Made by a program: the position numbers and the translations under genes. From Solirubrobacteraceae bacterium (GTDB taxonomy: Bacteria > Actinomycetota > Thermoleophilia > Solirubrobacterales > Solirubrobacteraceae): DNA of 46,277 bases. The first letter of the stretch is position 1, and each line of letters starts with the position of its first letter. Positions 7,660 to 16,325 of this stretch are shown piece by piece. Under the pieces are notes generated by a model that saw nothing but the letters and a program-made list of their open reading frames with translations, was not told the origin of the DNA and ran no database searches. The stretch is taken from the NCBI GenBank assembly GCA_017744415.1, contig JAGIBJ010000063.1, positions 1-46,277 on the forward strand, given 5' to 3'.

Positions 7660-8709
7660 TCAGGTGCGGATGAAGCCGACGACGCCGTCGCTCACGACGG
7701 CTTCGGCGACGAGTCCGCGCTCCTCGAGCAGGTCGAGGTGGCCGACCACCTCGGAATGGGTGAGGGAGGGCTGCACCATCACGACGCCCTTCCACATCCT
7801 CGTCGCGAGCTCGTACACCGTCTGCGGTTCGCTGGCGTCGAGCATCTCGAGGAACTTGTCGGCGCGCTTCTCGTGGAACGCGAGGCGCTCCCCGATGAGT
7901 TCCGCCGGCGGGCCGACGAGCGGGCCGTGGCCCGGCAGCACGAGCATGAGGTCGTCCTCGGCCGTGCGCTTCATCGACTCGACGAAGAGCTGGAGCGAGC
8001 GAAGCCGTTCCGTCGTCACGTCGGGGGCTGGGATCTCCAGCGGCGGCGAGAGGATCGGATTCGAGCTGGTGCCGCCGAGCACGTGATCGCCGGAGATCGC
8101 GGTCCTGGAGCCGCGGTCGATGAAGACGAGGTCGGACGGCGAGTGCCCTGGACGGTGGTGCACCTCCCAGTTGCGTGAGCCGGCCCGGATGACGTCGCCG
8201 GGACGCAGCGCCACGTCGACCACCGGCCGGGAGCCGAGCGCGAGCATCAGGTGGAACGCCGGCTGCGCGCCCATCACGAGCTCGCGCGGGTATCCGTGGC
8301 GCTCGAGCTGGGCAACGCCCCACGCCATGCGCGAGCCGATGATCTGGGCGGGATCCTGCTCGGGATCCCAGAGGGCCTGAAGCGGTGCGTAGGCGGCGAC
8401 GGGGCAATCCGCGCGCGCGGCGATCACCGTCGAGAGGCCGACGTGATCGACGTGCTCGTGGGTGAGCAGCAGCAGCTCGATGTCTTCGATCGCGTGGCCG
8501 AGATCGGCCAGCACCTGTTCGAGGAGATCGAGCGAGGTGCCCGTGTTCACACCGGTGTCGACCAGCGTGAGCGGATCGCCCTCGAGCAGGTAGATGTTCA
8601 CCCGCCCGATCGGGAACGGCGTCGGCAGCGCGATGCGGTGGATGCCCTCGGGCAGCGCGCCCGCATCTGACGCGTGGGTCGCGAGGGCGCGTTCGCTGTG
8701 ATCGGGCAT
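7660..8709 (-). CDS. Metallo-beta-lactamase-fold hydrolase
   Basis: 349 aa. Metal-binding motif HEHVDH gives His84, His86, Asp88 and His89. Further ligands are in HRPGHSPSD and ISGDHVL (Asp), and LVLPGHGP is a late His motif. Residues 20-240 form the MBL domain. The C-terminal 90 residues are helical and resemble the winged-helix tail of MBL proteins near beta-lactamase-like 2/glyoxalase II relatives. Substrate cannot be called. ATG 8709 lies 9 nt after TAGCCT, whose TAG is the stop codon of the phosphohexomutase gene upstream. It converges on the RTX-repeat gene with only 19 bp between the stops. Confidence 0.87.
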   Translation of the reverse strand: MPDHSERALATHASDAGALPEGIHRIALPTPFPIGRVNIYLLEGDPLTLVDTGVNTGTSLDLLEQVLADLGHAIEDIELLLLTHEHVDHVGLSTVIAARADCPVAAYAPLQALWDPEQDPAQIIGSRMAWGVAQLERHGYPRELVMGAQPAFHLMLALGSRPVVDVALRPGDVIRAGSRNWEVHHRPGHSPSDLVFIDRGSRTAISGDHVLGGTSSNPILSPPLEIPAPDVTTERLRSLQLFVESMKRTAEDDLMLVLPGHGPLVGPPAELIGERLAFHEKRADKFLEMLDASEPQTVYELATRMWKGVVMVQPSLTHSEVVGHLDLLEERGLVAEAVVSDGVVGFIRT

Positions 8710-8718
8710 CTCGCCCTG

Positions 8719-8724
8719 AGGCTA
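8719..8724 (-). promoter_or_regulatory. -10 box overlapping the phosphohexomutase stop codon
   Basis: TAGCCT, minus strand; its first three bases are the TAG stop of the upstream gene. Spacer to ATG 8709 is 9 nt with no strong Shine-Dalgarno. Confidence 0.5.
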
Positions 8725-10107
8725 ACCGCGGATGAGCGCCAGCACCTCGTCGCGGCGCTGCTCCATGTCGGCCTCGGAGACGAGCGACTCGAGCGTCAGG
8801 CGCAGCAGCGGCTCGGTGTTGCTCTTGCGCACGTTGAAGTGCCAGTCGTCGTAGTCGACCGACACGCCGTCGACGTAGGTGATCTTCGCGTCGGCGTACT
8901 TCTCCTCGATCGCGGCGATCTTGCTGTCGGCGTCGTCGACCTTGCTGTTGATCTCGCCCGAGATGAAGTACTTGGAACGCAGCGGCGCGAGCAGCTCGGT
9001 GAGCTTCTGGCCCTTCTCGGACAGCAGCTCGAGGATGAGCAGCGCCGGGATGGTGCCCGAATCCGCGCAGTAGAAGTCGCGGAAGTAGTAGTGGCCGCTC
9101 ACCTCGCCGCCGAAGAGGCCGCCCTCCTTGCGCATGCGCGTCTTGAAGAACGCATGGCCGACGCGGTTGATGTGCGGCACGCCGCCGTTGATCAGCACCA
9201 CGTCAGCGACGGCACGGCTCGCGCGGGCGTCGTAAAGGATGTCGGAGCCCGGCGACTTGCTGAGGAGGCTCTCGGCGAGGAGCGCGGTGAGGAAGTCGCC
9301 GTCGACGAAGTTGCCCTGGTCGTCGATGAAGAAGCAGCGGTCGGCGTCGCCGTCCCACGCGATGCCCAGATCGGCACCCTCCTCGACCACCTTGTTCATG
9401 ATGAACTCGCGGTTCTCGGGGAGGAGCGGGTTGGGCTCGTGACCCGGGAACTCGCCGTTCGGCACCCAGTAGTGGGCCGAGACCTCGATGCCGAGCTCCT
9501 CGAAGATCGGCCCGACCATCTCGCCGGCCATGCCGTTGCCGCCGTCGACGACGATCTTGAGGTTGCGGTCGATCTTGTTGGTGTCGACGAAGGCCTTCGC
9601 GGCCTCGCGGAACTCGGCGGCGATGTCGACCTGCTCGATCGAGCCGGCGGCGGCCGGGTCCGGAGCGGGCAGCTCGGACTGCGCGTAGCGGCGCACCTCC
9701 TGGATGCCCGAGTCGCCGGAGAGCGCGAGCGCACCTTCGCCGACGAGCTTCGCTCCCGTGTAGGCCTTCGGGTTGTGCGAGGCGGTGCACATCAGGCCGC
9801 CGTCGAGGTTGCGCGAGCCGACAAGGAAGTAGAGCTGCTCGGTGCCGACCTGGCCGGCGTCGAACACCTGCGCGCCCTCGGCCACCATGCCGGCGGCATA
9901 GCGCGCGGCGAGCTCGGGAGCGGTGAGGCGCATGTCGCGGCCGAGCCCGAGGCGCAGCTCGGTGGTCGGCTTGCCGCTGAGGTCGGCGATCGTGCGGGCG
10001 AAGCCGCGGCCGATGAGCTCGGCCCCGTCCGGGGTGATCTCGTCGCCGTAGAGGCCACGGACGTCGTAGGCCTTGAAGATGCTGTCCGGAACGTTCGTCG
10101 CACTCAT
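8722..10107 (-). CDS. Phosphomannomutase/phosphoglucomutase (alpha-D-phosphohexomutase)
   Basis: 461 aa, the usual length for bacterial PMM/PGM. Domains in order: N-terminal FKAYDVRG, phosphoserine loop TASHNP with Ser110, metal-binding loop DGDADR, sugar-binding loop GEVSGH, and phosphate-binding RKSNTEP in domain 4. The enzyme moves phosphate between C6 and C1 of mannose or glucose via a 1,6-bisphosphate, feeding sugar nucleotides for cell-wall glycans. The frame is open to 10158, but ATG 10107 is chosen because FKAYDVRG then falls at residue 11 and TACGAT lies 8 nt upstream. The sugar nucleotidyltransferase/dehydratase pair 1 kb away could use its product. manB and pgm cannot be told apart here. 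Confidence 0.93.
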   Translation of the reverse strand: MSATNVPDSIFKAYDVRGLYGDEITPDGAELIGRGFARTIADLSGKPTTELRLGLGRDMRLTAPELAARYAAGMVAEGAQVFDAGQVGTEQLYFLVGSRNLDGGLMCTASHNPKAYTGAKLVGEGALALSGDSGIQEVRRYAQSELPAPDPAAAGSIEQVDIAAEFREAAKAFVDTNKIDRNLKIVVDGGNGMAGEMVGPIFEELGIEVSAHYWVPNGEFPGHEPNPLLPENREFIMNKVVEEGADLGIAWDGDADRCFFIDDQGNFVDGDFLTALLAESLLSKSPGSDILYDARASRAVADVVLINGGVPHINRVGHAFFKTRMRKEGGLFGGEVSGHYYFRDFYCADSGTIPALLILELLSEKGQKLTELLAPLRSKYFISGEINSKVDDADSKIAAIEEKYADAKITYVDGVSVDYDDWHFNVRKSNTEPLLRLTLESLVSEADMEQRRDEVLALIRG

Positions 10108-10115
10108 CGCGGCGG

Positions 10116-10121
10116 ATCGTA
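10116..10121 (-). promoter_or_regulatory. Candidate -10 box for phosphohexomutase
   Basis: TACGAT, minus strand, 8 nt before ATG 10107; no Shine-Dalgarno. Confidence 0.5.
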
Positions 10122-10250
10122 GTGGGCGCGCGCCTCCGGCGGCAGGCTCGCCAGGCATCGTTCACACACCGTCAGCAGGGGGTACCCGCAGGTCCGTCAG
10201 CCGCGGTGCCTCAGCGCGGCGCGGCCGCTGGGCAGGCCGTGCCATTGATC

Positions 10251-10256
10251 TAGGGT
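10251..10256 (+). promoter_or_regulatory. Candidate -10 box for the 10264 gene
   Basis: TAGGGT, 7 nt before ATG 10264. It is in the 156-bp divergent gap with the phosphohexomutase gene. Nothing else is seen in that gap. Confidence 0.55.
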
Positions 10257-10263
10257 GCGAGCC

Positions 10264-11109
10264 ATGCCGGACGCCACCATCAGCCCCCGCGGCATCCCGC
10301 CGATCCGCACCGATTGGATCGCCGACGTGGCCTGGCGGCTCGCCGCCGCCGGCCTCGAACGGCTCGGCGAGCTCGGCGAGGACGACACCATCAGCGTCAC
10401 CGACCAAGTCGACGGCGCGCAGTGGCGGATCGAGGCATTCCGCATCTCCGAGCCCGCGAGCTGGGTGGAGTTCGACGGCGATCTCTTCCTGCCGACCGAC
10501 CGCGACAGGGCGACGATGCGGGTCGCCCTCGCGTTCGTCCCGAGCTGGGATGCAGCTGCGGGCACCCGCGTGATCGAGACGCGGGTCGAGGTCGGACCGC
10601 GCGGCGCCGTCACGTTCGACCCGGAGAACTGGATGCTCCGGATCCCCGATCCGGTCAGCGAGCCGCCCGCCATCGAAGGCGTGGTGCCCGGTGCCTGGCA
10701 GGGGCTTCCGACGGCCGGCCTCCAGCCCGTCGCCGTGGAGGCCCTCGCCGGGCGCTCGATGGCATTCGGCGAGGTCGTCGAGGTGGCCGAGGGCGCGACG
10801 ACGTGGATCGTCTCACTGCCCATCTACGGTAAGCCCGCCAAGCAGGGCTTCCTCGCGCGCCTGCGCGGCGAGCCGTCGCTCGGCGACCCCGAGGCCATGC
10901 TCGTGGTCGAGGCTGACGGACCGCTCACCGTCGACCCCGCCGCGCTCCTCGCCGGAGAGGACTTCCCGGACCACGGCACCGTCGATCTCGTGGAGGCCGA
11001 GGTCGATACCGTCAAGCTCTCGGGCACCGACCTCGAGGCGGCGGGCGGCTGGATCGGCATCGCGGGCCCGGGCATTCGCGTGTCGGCGCACGCGCTCGGC
11101 GCCACCTGA
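10264..11109 (+). CDS. Conserved-looking hypothetical protein, cytoplasmic
   Basis: 281 aa with no signal peptide or membrane span. It is acidic, rich in beta-type segments (WRIEAFRISEPASWVEFDGDLFLP, TRVIETRVEVGPRGAVTFDP), with a short helical N-terminus (WIADVAWRLAAAGLERLGEL). I recognise no domain or catalytic motif. ATG 10264 follows TAGGGT by 7 nt, supporting a real, separately transcribed gene. The sugar nucleotidyltransferase begins 40 bp downstream, so the two may share a transcript. Codon use matches the neighbours. Confidence 0.7.
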   Translation: MPDATISPRGIPPIRTDWIADVAWRLAAAGLERLGELGEDDTISVTDQVDGAQWRIEAFRISEPASWVEFDGDLFLPTDRDRATMRVALAFVPSWDAAAGTRVIETRVEVGPRGAVTFDPENWMLRIPDPVSEPPAIEGVVPGAWQGLPTAGLQPVAVEALAGRSMAFGEVVEVAEGATTWIVSLPIYGKPAKQGFLARLRGEPSLGDPEAMLVVEADGPLTVDPAALLAGEDFPDHGTVDLVEAEVDTVKLSGTDLEAAGGWIGIAGPGIRVSAHALGAT

Positions 11110-11149
11110 TCGGTCGTCGCCGCGGCGCCCTGGCATCATGCCCGAACCT

Positions 11150-11911
11150 ATGGCAACCCCCAGCCTCGATCCCGCGACCCCGGTCGGCATCCTCTGCGGT
11201 GGCCGCGGCTTGCGCCTCGGCGCCCACGACGCTCCCAAACCGCTGGTCCCCATTGGCGGGCGCCCCGTGATGGGCCACGTGATCGACATCTACGCCAGCC
11301 AGGGTGCGCGGCGATTCGTGCTCCTCGCGGGCCACCGGGTCGACGAGGTGCGCGCATGGGTCGAGAGCGAGCGGTTCGGGCCGACCCTCGATGTGCAGGT
11401 GCTCGACACGGGGGAGGACACCCCGACCGGCGGGCGCGTGCTCGCTGCGGCCGAATCGCTCACGTCAGGTCCCGGCGGACGCTTCCACCTCACCTACGCC
11501 GACGGCGTCGCCGACCTCGACCTTCCCGCGGTGGTGCGCCGCCACGAGGCGACCGGCGCCACGCTCACCGTCACGGTCGTGCGGCCTGAGCTGAACTTCG
11601 GCGTCGCCGACCTCGACGACGAGGGAATGATCTCCGGTTTCCGCGAGAAGCCCGTCGCGGAGTTCGCGGTGAACGGCGGCTTCATGGTCGCGAGCCCGGA
11701 ACTGCTCGACGAGCTCGGCCCCATGAGCGTGCTCGAGCGCGAGCCCTTCGAGGCGCTCGCCGCCGCTGGCCTGCTCGCCGGCGCTCCGCACGCAGGCTTC
11801 TGGGCCTGCATGGACACTCCGAAGGATCTCGCGGTGCTCGAAGACCAATGGAGCAAGGGCGCTCCTTGGGTGCGCGAGCTGCCCGAGGGGCCCGTGGAGG
11901 CAGCGCGGTGA
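11150..11911 (+). CDS. Sugar-1-phosphate nucleotidyltransferase (RfbF-like cytidylyltransferase family)
   Basis: 253 aa. The N-terminal nucleotide-binding signature is GILCGGRGLRLG (a GGxGxRL loop), followed by PKPLVPIGGRPVMGHVI. A YADGVADLD metal motif and FREKP follow. The end, FWACMDTPKDLAVLEDQW...GAPW, closely resembles the C-terminus of glucose-1-phosphate cytidylyltransferases (RfbF/DdhA), which make CDP-glucose from CTP and glucose 1-phosphate. ATG 11150 is preferred to ATG 11138 because the conserved core begins soon after and CATCAT lies 10 nt upstream; either is possible. The stop overlaps the GTG of the dehydratase gene (GTGA), so the two proteins are very likely made together. CTP specificity is inferred. 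Confidence 0.8.
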   Translation: MATPSLDPATPVGILCGGRGLRLGAHDAPKPLVPIGGRPVMGHVIDIYASQGARRFVLLAGHRVDEVRAWVESERFGPTLDVQVLDTGEDTPTGGRVLAAAESLTSGPGGRFHLTYADGVADLDLPAVVRRHEATGATLTVTVVRPELNFGVADLDDEGMISGFREKPVAEFAVNGGFMVASPELLDELGPMSVLEREPFEALAAAGLLAGAPHAGFWACMDTPKDLAVLEDQWSKGAPWVRELPEGPVEAAR

Positions 11912-12867
11912 GCGCACGCCGCACGTTCATCACCGGCGCCACCGGCGTGCTCGGCGGCGCGCTCGTCCCGATGCTGCTCGAGCGTGGTGACCACGTGGTC
12001 GTGCTCGTCCGCGACGAGCTGCGGGGCAACGCGCTCGCACGCGCCGGCCTCCTCGCCGACTGCGACGTCGTCCACGGCGACCTCCTCGATCCGGCGCTCC
12101 TGGATCGTGCCATCGGCGAGCACGAGATCGATTCGGTGTTCCACCTCGCCGCGCAGACGATCGTCGGGATCGCCCGCCGCTCGCCGGTGTCGACCTACGA
12201 GGCGAACGTGCGCGGCACCTGGCTGCTGCTCGACGCCTGCCGCGTGCACGAGGTGGAGCGCGTCGTCGTCGCCGCCTCCGACAAGGCGTACGGCGCCAGC
12301 GATGTGCTGCCGTACACCGAAGACCTCCCGCTGAACGCGACGGCTCCCTACGACGTGAGCAAGGCCGCGACCGACCTGATCACGCGCTCCTACGCGCACA
12401 CGTACGGCGTGCCCGCCGCCACGACCCGCTTCGCCAACCTCTACGGGCCCGGCGATCTCAACCCGTCTCGGCTCATCCCCGAAGTGATCGTCGCCGCGCT
12501 GGAGGGCCGGCCGGCGATCATCCGGTCCGACGGATCGCCCGAGCGCGACCTGCTCTACGTCGACGATGCGGCCCGCGCCTACCTGGCGATCGCCGACCTG
12601 ATCGACACCAATCCCGCGGCGGCCGTGGGGGAGGCGTTCAACGCTGGCACCGGCCGTGGCACGAGCGTGCGCGAGATCGTCGACACGATCATCGCCATCG
12701 TCGGCGGCGATGCCAGCGCCGACTACCGCGGCGCGGGCGTGCCCGAGGGCGAGATCGACCGGCAGTCCGTCGACCCGTCGAAGCTCACGGGCCTCACGGG
12801 CTGGTCGGCGCAGGTCGGGCTGGAAGAGGGCCTGCGGCGCACGATCGACTGGTACCGCGGCCGCTGA
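11908..12867 (+). CDS. NAD-dependent epimerase/dehydratase (extended SDR), CDP-glucose 4,6-dehydratase-like
   Basis: 319 aa. The Rossmann motif is TGATGVLGGAL near the N-terminus. HLAAQTIVGIARRSP, NVRGTWLLLDA and VVVAASDKAYG follow, with the catalytic YDVSK (Tyr-x-x-x-Lys). RFANLYGPGD and DLLYVDD are typical of NDP-sugar 4,6-dehydratases and epimerases. SDKAYG resembles SDKxY of CDP-glucose 4,6-dehydratase, and the upstream partner resembles a cytidylyltransferase, so a CDP-4-keto-6-deoxy-glucose route is a good guess. It is about 35 residues shorter than typical RfbG. No 3-dehydrase, aminotransferase or glycosyltransferase follows, so the final sugar is unknown. Confidence 0.82.
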   Translation: MSARRTFITGATGVLGGALVPMLLERGDHVVVLVRDELRGNALARAGLLADCDVVHGDLLDPALLDRAIGEHEIDSVFHLAAQTIVGIARRSPVSTYEANVRGTWLLLDACRVHEVERVVVAASDKAYGASDVLPYTEDLPLNATAPYDVSKAATDLITRSYAHTYGVPAATTRFANLYGPGDLNPSRLIPEVIVAALEGRPAIIRSDGSPERDLLYVDDAARAYLAIADLIDTNPAAAVGEAFNAGTGRGTSVREIVDTIIAIVGGDASADYRGAGVPEGEIDRQSVDPSKLTGLTGWSAQVGLEEGLRRTIDWYRGR

Positions 12868-12948
12868 GCCGGCCCTGTGCGCCGAGTGCTGACTAGACAT
12901 CCGTTGGGCGTCGCTGCGTAGCGCCAGCCCGCGGCCGACCGAGTGGGC

Positions 12949-13503
12949 ATGAGCCTTCCCTCCGATCGACGCGGCCGCTTGCGCGGCGCGCTGCTCGCCG
13001 CCGCGCTCGGCACCGTCTCGCTCGCCGGACTCCCCACCGCCGCGAGCGCCAAGACGTTCGTCGCGTCGTTCGAAGACCGCACCGGCGACGGCAAGCCCGA
13101 CGCTCGCGACGTCGTCGAGGGGCGGATCGCCTACAACCGCAAGTCGGGCGCCCTCTCCGCCACCGTACGAATGAACGCCGACATCCTCGACGAAGAGGAC
13201 GACGCGATCGTCTTCGTGATCGTCTCGGATCTGCGCAACGGCAAGTGCTACCGCGCGATCTTCACCATCGGCACCGTGATCTCGGACCCGTCGGTGCCGG
13301 TCGCCTGGAAGGGGGGTCTCGACGCCGCCAAGCCAAAGCAGAAGTACGGCTCGGGCAGCATCGAGGGCGACACCATCAAGATGCGCGTGAAGGCGAAGTC
13401 GCACGGCGGCCAGACGCCCGGGTGCACCGCGATCGTCGTCGTCTCCCGCGGAGACTCTCCGAAGATCATCGACGAGACGCCGATCGAGAACGGCTTCGCC
13501 TGA
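12949..13503 (+). CDS. Secreted protein, function unknown
   Basis: 184 aa. A clear Sec signal peptide: basic RRGRLR, hydrophobic LLAAALGTVSLAGL, cleavage site near AASA-KT (residue 33). The mature part begins FVASFEDRTGDGKPDARDVVEG, a DxTGDGxxD segment that could bind calcium, and continues as a beta-rich domain with two Cys (NGKCYRA and TPGCTA) that could form a disulfide. I do not recognise the family. ATG 12949 and GTG 12943 are both possible. No strong promoter is seen in the 81-bp gap from the dehydratase gene apart from TAGACA near 12893. Confidence 0.75.
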   Translation: MSLPSDRRGRLRGALLAAALGTVSLAGLPTAASAKTFVASFEDRTGDGKPDARDVVEGRIAYNRKSGALSATVRMNADILDEEDDAIVFVIVSDLRNGKCYRAIFTIGTVISDPSVPVAWKGGLDAAKPKQKYGSGSIEGDTIKMRVKAKSHGGQTPGCTAIVVVSRGDSPKIIDETPIENGFA

Positions 13504-13598
13504 GCCCGTGTACCGCGGCTGAGGGCGGCCCCACCGTCGCCGGCCCGCGGAACGGTCCTCCTACGCGCGGCCGCTCGGCGTGTCCGCGCGCCCGGCCG

Positions 13599-13604
13599 TA
13601 GACT
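13599..13604 (+). promoter_or_regulatory. Candidate -10 box for yebC
   Basis: TAGACT, 7 nt before ATG 13612; the best example of the leaderless layout in the window. Confidence 0.6.
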
Positions 13605-13611
13605 GGAATCC

Positions 13612-14361
13612 ATGGCCGGTCACTCCAAGTGGGCATCGATCAAGCACAAGAAGGCGATCGTCGACTCTCGCCGCGGGCAGCAGTTCACGAAGCTCGCGCG
13701 CGCCATCACGGTGGCCGCCAAGGACGGTGGCGGCGACCCGGCCGCCAACGCCGCGCTCACCCTGGCCATCCAGAAGGCCAAGGACGCGTCGATGCCGAAG
13801 GACAACATCGAGCGCGCCATCGCCCGCGGTACCGGTGAAGGTGCTGATGCGGCCGCGATCGAGACGGTCCTCTATGAGGGCTACGGCCCGGGTGGCGTGG
13901 CGCTGCTCGTCGAGGCCCTCACCGACAACCGCAACCGCACCAGCGCCAACGTGCGCCACCTCTTCAGCAAGGGCGGCGGTTCCCTCGGCGAGCCCGGCTC
14001 GGTCGCTTACCTCTTCGACAAGAAGGGCGTCGCGATCGTTGACGGCGAGCAGTACTCCGAGGACGACCTGCTGTCGGCGATCGAGGCCGGGGCGGAAGAC
14101 GTCGTCGCCGACGGCGAAGTGATCGAGGTGATCACCGAGCCCGCCACGCTCACCGAGGTGCGCGCCGCGATCGAGGCCGAGGGGGTCGAGGTGCGCAGCT
14201 CCGAGGTGCTCTACCGCCCGAAGGTGCGCACGCAGGTGGACGAGGCCCAGGCCCGCACGCTCCTCAAGCTGATCGATCTCCTCGAGGGCGACGACGACGT
14301 GAGCGAAGTCCACGCGAACTTCGACATCGACGACGAGATCCTCGAGCGCGTCTTCGCCTAG
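13612..14361 (+). CDS. yebC: YebC/PmpR-family protein
   Basis: 249 aa, full length. It begins with the family signature AGHSKWASIKHKK, then LARAITVAAKDGGGDPAAN, NIERAIARGTG, YEGYGPGG and TDNRNRT, and ends with SEVHANFDI. Members are cytoplasmic and were long annotated as DNA-binding regulators. More recent work links some to translation of proline-rich stretches; which applies here is not visible. In many bacteria yebC sits beside ruvC. Here a convergent TetR gene separates them, with 27 bp between the stops. TAGACT lies 7 nt before the ATG, so the message is probably leaderless. Confidence 0.95.
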   Translation: MAGHSKWASIKHKKAIVDSRRGQQFTKLARAITVAAKDGGGDPAANAALTLAIQKAKDASMPKDNIERAIARGTGEGADAAAIETVLYEGYGPGGVALLVEALTDNRNRTSANVRHLFSKGGGSLGEPGSVAYLFDKKGVAIVDGEQYSEDDLLSAIEAGAEDVVADGEVIEVITEPATLTEVRAAIEAEGVEVRSSEVLYRPKVRTQVDEAQARTLLKLIDLLEGDDDVSEVHANFDIDDEILERVFA

Positions 14362-14388
14362 CGAGCGCTCTCGGCCTGCGCCGCCGGG

Positions 14389-15081
14389 CTACTTCGCGGC
14401 GCGGTCGGCGGCGTCAGCGGCCTGCGCGGCCACTTTCTCGCCAAAGCCTTCGAGGCCGAGCCAAGCGCCGTCGAGCGCCCAGTCGACGATGGTGTCGCGG
14501 TCGACGAGATCCATGTTGTCGACCCACCAGTTGCCGAGCCAGTGCATCGAGCCGGTGATCATCTGCGCGGCGACGCGCAGGCGCACCTTGCCCTCCACGG
14601 TGCTGGAGATCGGCGCGGCCTCGGGCGCTTCGGCGAGCACGGCGGCGATGCCGTTCACGAACGTGGGCTCGACGGCGAGCATCGTCTGCGTGGCCTCGCG
14701 CCCGACGCCCTCGCGGAAGAGCATGTGCCAGGTGGCCGCGCGCTGCTCGATGAAGCGGAAGTAGACGTCGATGCCGGCGCGCAGCCGGGCGCGGCTGTCG
14801 ATGTCGGCGGGCGTCCCGGCGACGGCCACGGCGACGTCCTGGAAGAGATCCGAGACGAGCTCGCGGATGACGGTCTGCTGCAGCTCCGTCTTGCTCGCGA
14901 AGTGCTCGTAGATCAACGCCTTGCTCACGCCCGCCGCCTGAGCGACTTGGTCGATCGCCGTCTGATGGAAGCCGTGGCGGGCGAACACCTCCGTCGCAGC
15001 CTCCAAGATCACCTCGCGGCGCTGGGTCGCCGACATGCGGCGGCGGCGGTTGCCGGGCGTCGGTTCGGCGGAGGAGGTCAC
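14389..15081 (-). CDS. TetR-family transcriptional regulator
   Basis: 230 aa. Residues 17-65 are a TetR DNA-binding domain (TQRREVILEAATEVFARHGFHQTAIDQVAQAAGVS followed by KALIYEHFASKTEL). The C-terminal ligand domain includes YFRFIEQRAATWHMLFREG, a pattern seen in TetR proteins of lipid or antibiotic response. It is inserted between yebC and ruvC on the opposite strand, with no obvious co-directional target, so the target may be itself or the divergent ruvC transcript. The GTG 15081 start follows TAGGAT by 7 nt. Confidence 0.9.
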   Translation of the reverse strand: MTSSAEPTPGNRRRRMSATQRREVILEAATEVFARHGFHQTAIDQVAQAAGVSKALIYEHFASKTELQQTVIRELVSDLFQDVAVAVAGTPADIDSRARLRAGIDVYFRFIEQRAATWHMLFREGVGREATQTMLAVEPTFVNGIAAVLAEAPEAAPISSTVEGKVRLRVAAQMITGSMHWLGNWWVDNMDLVDRDTIVDWALDGAWLGLEGFGEKVAAQAADAADRAAK

Positions 15082-15088
15082 GCGGACG

Positions 15089-15094
15089 ATCCTA
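15089..15094 (-). promoter_or_regulatory. Candidate -10 box for second TetR gene
   Basis: TAGGAT, minus strand, 7 nt before GTG 15081. It supports GTG as the start codon. It lies in the 159-bp gap divergent from ruvC; no clear ruvC promoter was found there. Confidence 0.55.
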
Positions 15095-15240
15095 CCCGCG
15101 GGCGCGCCGAGTCCGGACTAGCTGCAGGCGATCATCCGGCGCCGTCCGGTCGATCCGCCACCATGCGAACACATGATCCCCTCCGATCCGTCGAGCCCAC
15201 GGCCCCGCAGCCGCACGGCGCGCTCCGCGCAGGGTCGCCG

Positions 15241-15729
15241 ATGATCGTCCTCGGCATCGACCCCGGCATCGCCAACACCGGCTGGGGCGTCGTCGAAGGC
15301 GGTCCGCGGCCGCGCGCGCTCGCGCACGGCACGGTGAAGACCTCGCCGCGCAGCGCCCCGGAGCAGCGGCTGGCCGAGATCCACGCGGTGATCGACGAGG
15401 TGCTCAGCGGCCACGAGATCGCCGCGATGGCGCTCGAGGAGCTCTACTTCGGCCGCAACACCAGCAGCGCGGTGGCCGTCGGCCAGGCACGCGGCGTTTC
15501 GCTCGTGCTTGCGGGTCTGCGCGGCATCCCGTGCCACTCCTATACGCCCCAGCACGTCAAGCAGGCCGTCTGCGGGCGAGGCTCGGCCGACAAGTCCCAG
15601 GTGCAGCGCATGGTCGGCGCGCTTCTCGGGGTGCAGCCCTCTACCGACCACGCCGCCGACGCCCTCGCCGTCGCGCTGTGTCACGTCCAGCGGGCTCCGC
15701 TCGCCTCAGCCCTCAAGGCGGCCTCATGA
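15241..15729 (+). CDS. ruvC: Holliday junction resolvase RuvC
   Basis: 162 aa. It opens [19 protein letters not shown] with Asp7, has Glu66/Glu67 in [10 protein letters not shown], and His137/Asp140 in [14 protein letters not shown]. The His-x-x-Asp pair matches the T. thermophilus type of active site (Asp, Glu, His, Asp). RuvC cuts Holliday junctions symmetrically after RuvAB branch migration. The frame is open from 15164, but ATG 15241 gives the exact family N-terminus, with AGGG a few bases upstream. The stop overlaps the ruvA ATG (ATGA). Confidence 0.96.
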   Translation: MIVLGIDPGIANTGWGVVEGGPRPRALAHGTVKTSPRSAPEQRLAEIHAVIDEVLSGHEIAAMALEELYFGRNTSSAVAVGQARGVSLVLAGLRGIPCHSYTPQHVKQAVCGRGSADKSQVQRMVGALLGVQPSTDHAADALAVALCHVQRAPLASALKAAS

Positions 15730-16325
15730 TCGATCGCGTCCGCGGCACCCTCGTCGATCTCTCACAGGGACAGGTGGTGATCGAGGTCGGCGGCGTCGGC
15801 CTCCAGCTCGCCGTCTCGTCGAACACCATCGGGAGCCTGCCGCCGCTCGGCGAGCCGGTGATGCTCCTCTCGTACCTCGCCGTCCGCGAGGATGCGCTCC
15901 AGCTGTACGGCTTCGGCTCGCCGGCCGAGCGCGAGCTCTTCACGCTGCTGCTGGGCGTGCAATCGGTCGGCCCCAAGCTCGCGCTGGCGGTGCTCTCAGG
16001 CGGCGATCCCGCCCACATCGCCTCGGCCATCGCGACCGGCGATGCGGCGCGCCTCACGGCCACGCCCGGTGTCGGCAAGCGCACGGCCGAGCGCATCGTC
16101 GTCGAGCTCCGCGACAAGATCGCCCCAGGCCTCTCCAGCGCCGCGTCGGTCGGTTCGGCCGCGCTCGCCACGGCGGCAGCTGCCGCCGATCCGCGCATCG
16201 AGGCCCGCCTCGCGCTCGAGGGCCTCGGCTTTGCGCCCGGCGAGCTCGATGCCATGCTGGCCGAGTCGGAGGGCGACACCGTGCAGGAGCTCGTGTCGGG
16301 CGCGCTCAAGCGAGCACGCGGATGA
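15726..16325 (+). CDS. ruvA: Holliday junction branch migration protein RuvA
   Basis: 199 aa. The N-terminal OB fold begins [12 protein letters not shown]. The helix-hairpin-helix region includes [18 protein letters not shown] and [20 protein letters not shown]. An Ala/Ser-rich linker (about 135-155) leads to the C-terminal RuvB-binding domain [19 protein letters not shown]. RuvA binds the junction as a tetramer and loads RuvB. ATGA overlaps join it to ruvC and ruvB, so the three are translated as one unit. Confidence 0.96.
   Translation: MIDRVRGTLVDLSQGQVVIEVGGVGLQLAVSSNTIGSLPPLGEPVMLLSYLAVREDALQLYGFGSPAERELFTLLLGVQSVGPKLALAVLSGGDPAHIASAIATGDAARLTATPGVGKRTAERIVVELRDKIAPGLSSAASVGSAALATAAAAADPRIEARLALEGLGFAPGELDAMLAESEGDTVQELVSGALKRARG

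Noticed and set aside
8674..10122. Plus-strand 482-codon open frame
   Set aside because: Antisense to the phosphohexomutase, whose motifs are all present on minus.
15164..15240. N-terminal extension of RuvC
   Set aside because: The 25 extra residues do not match the family; ATG 15241 gives the canonical start.
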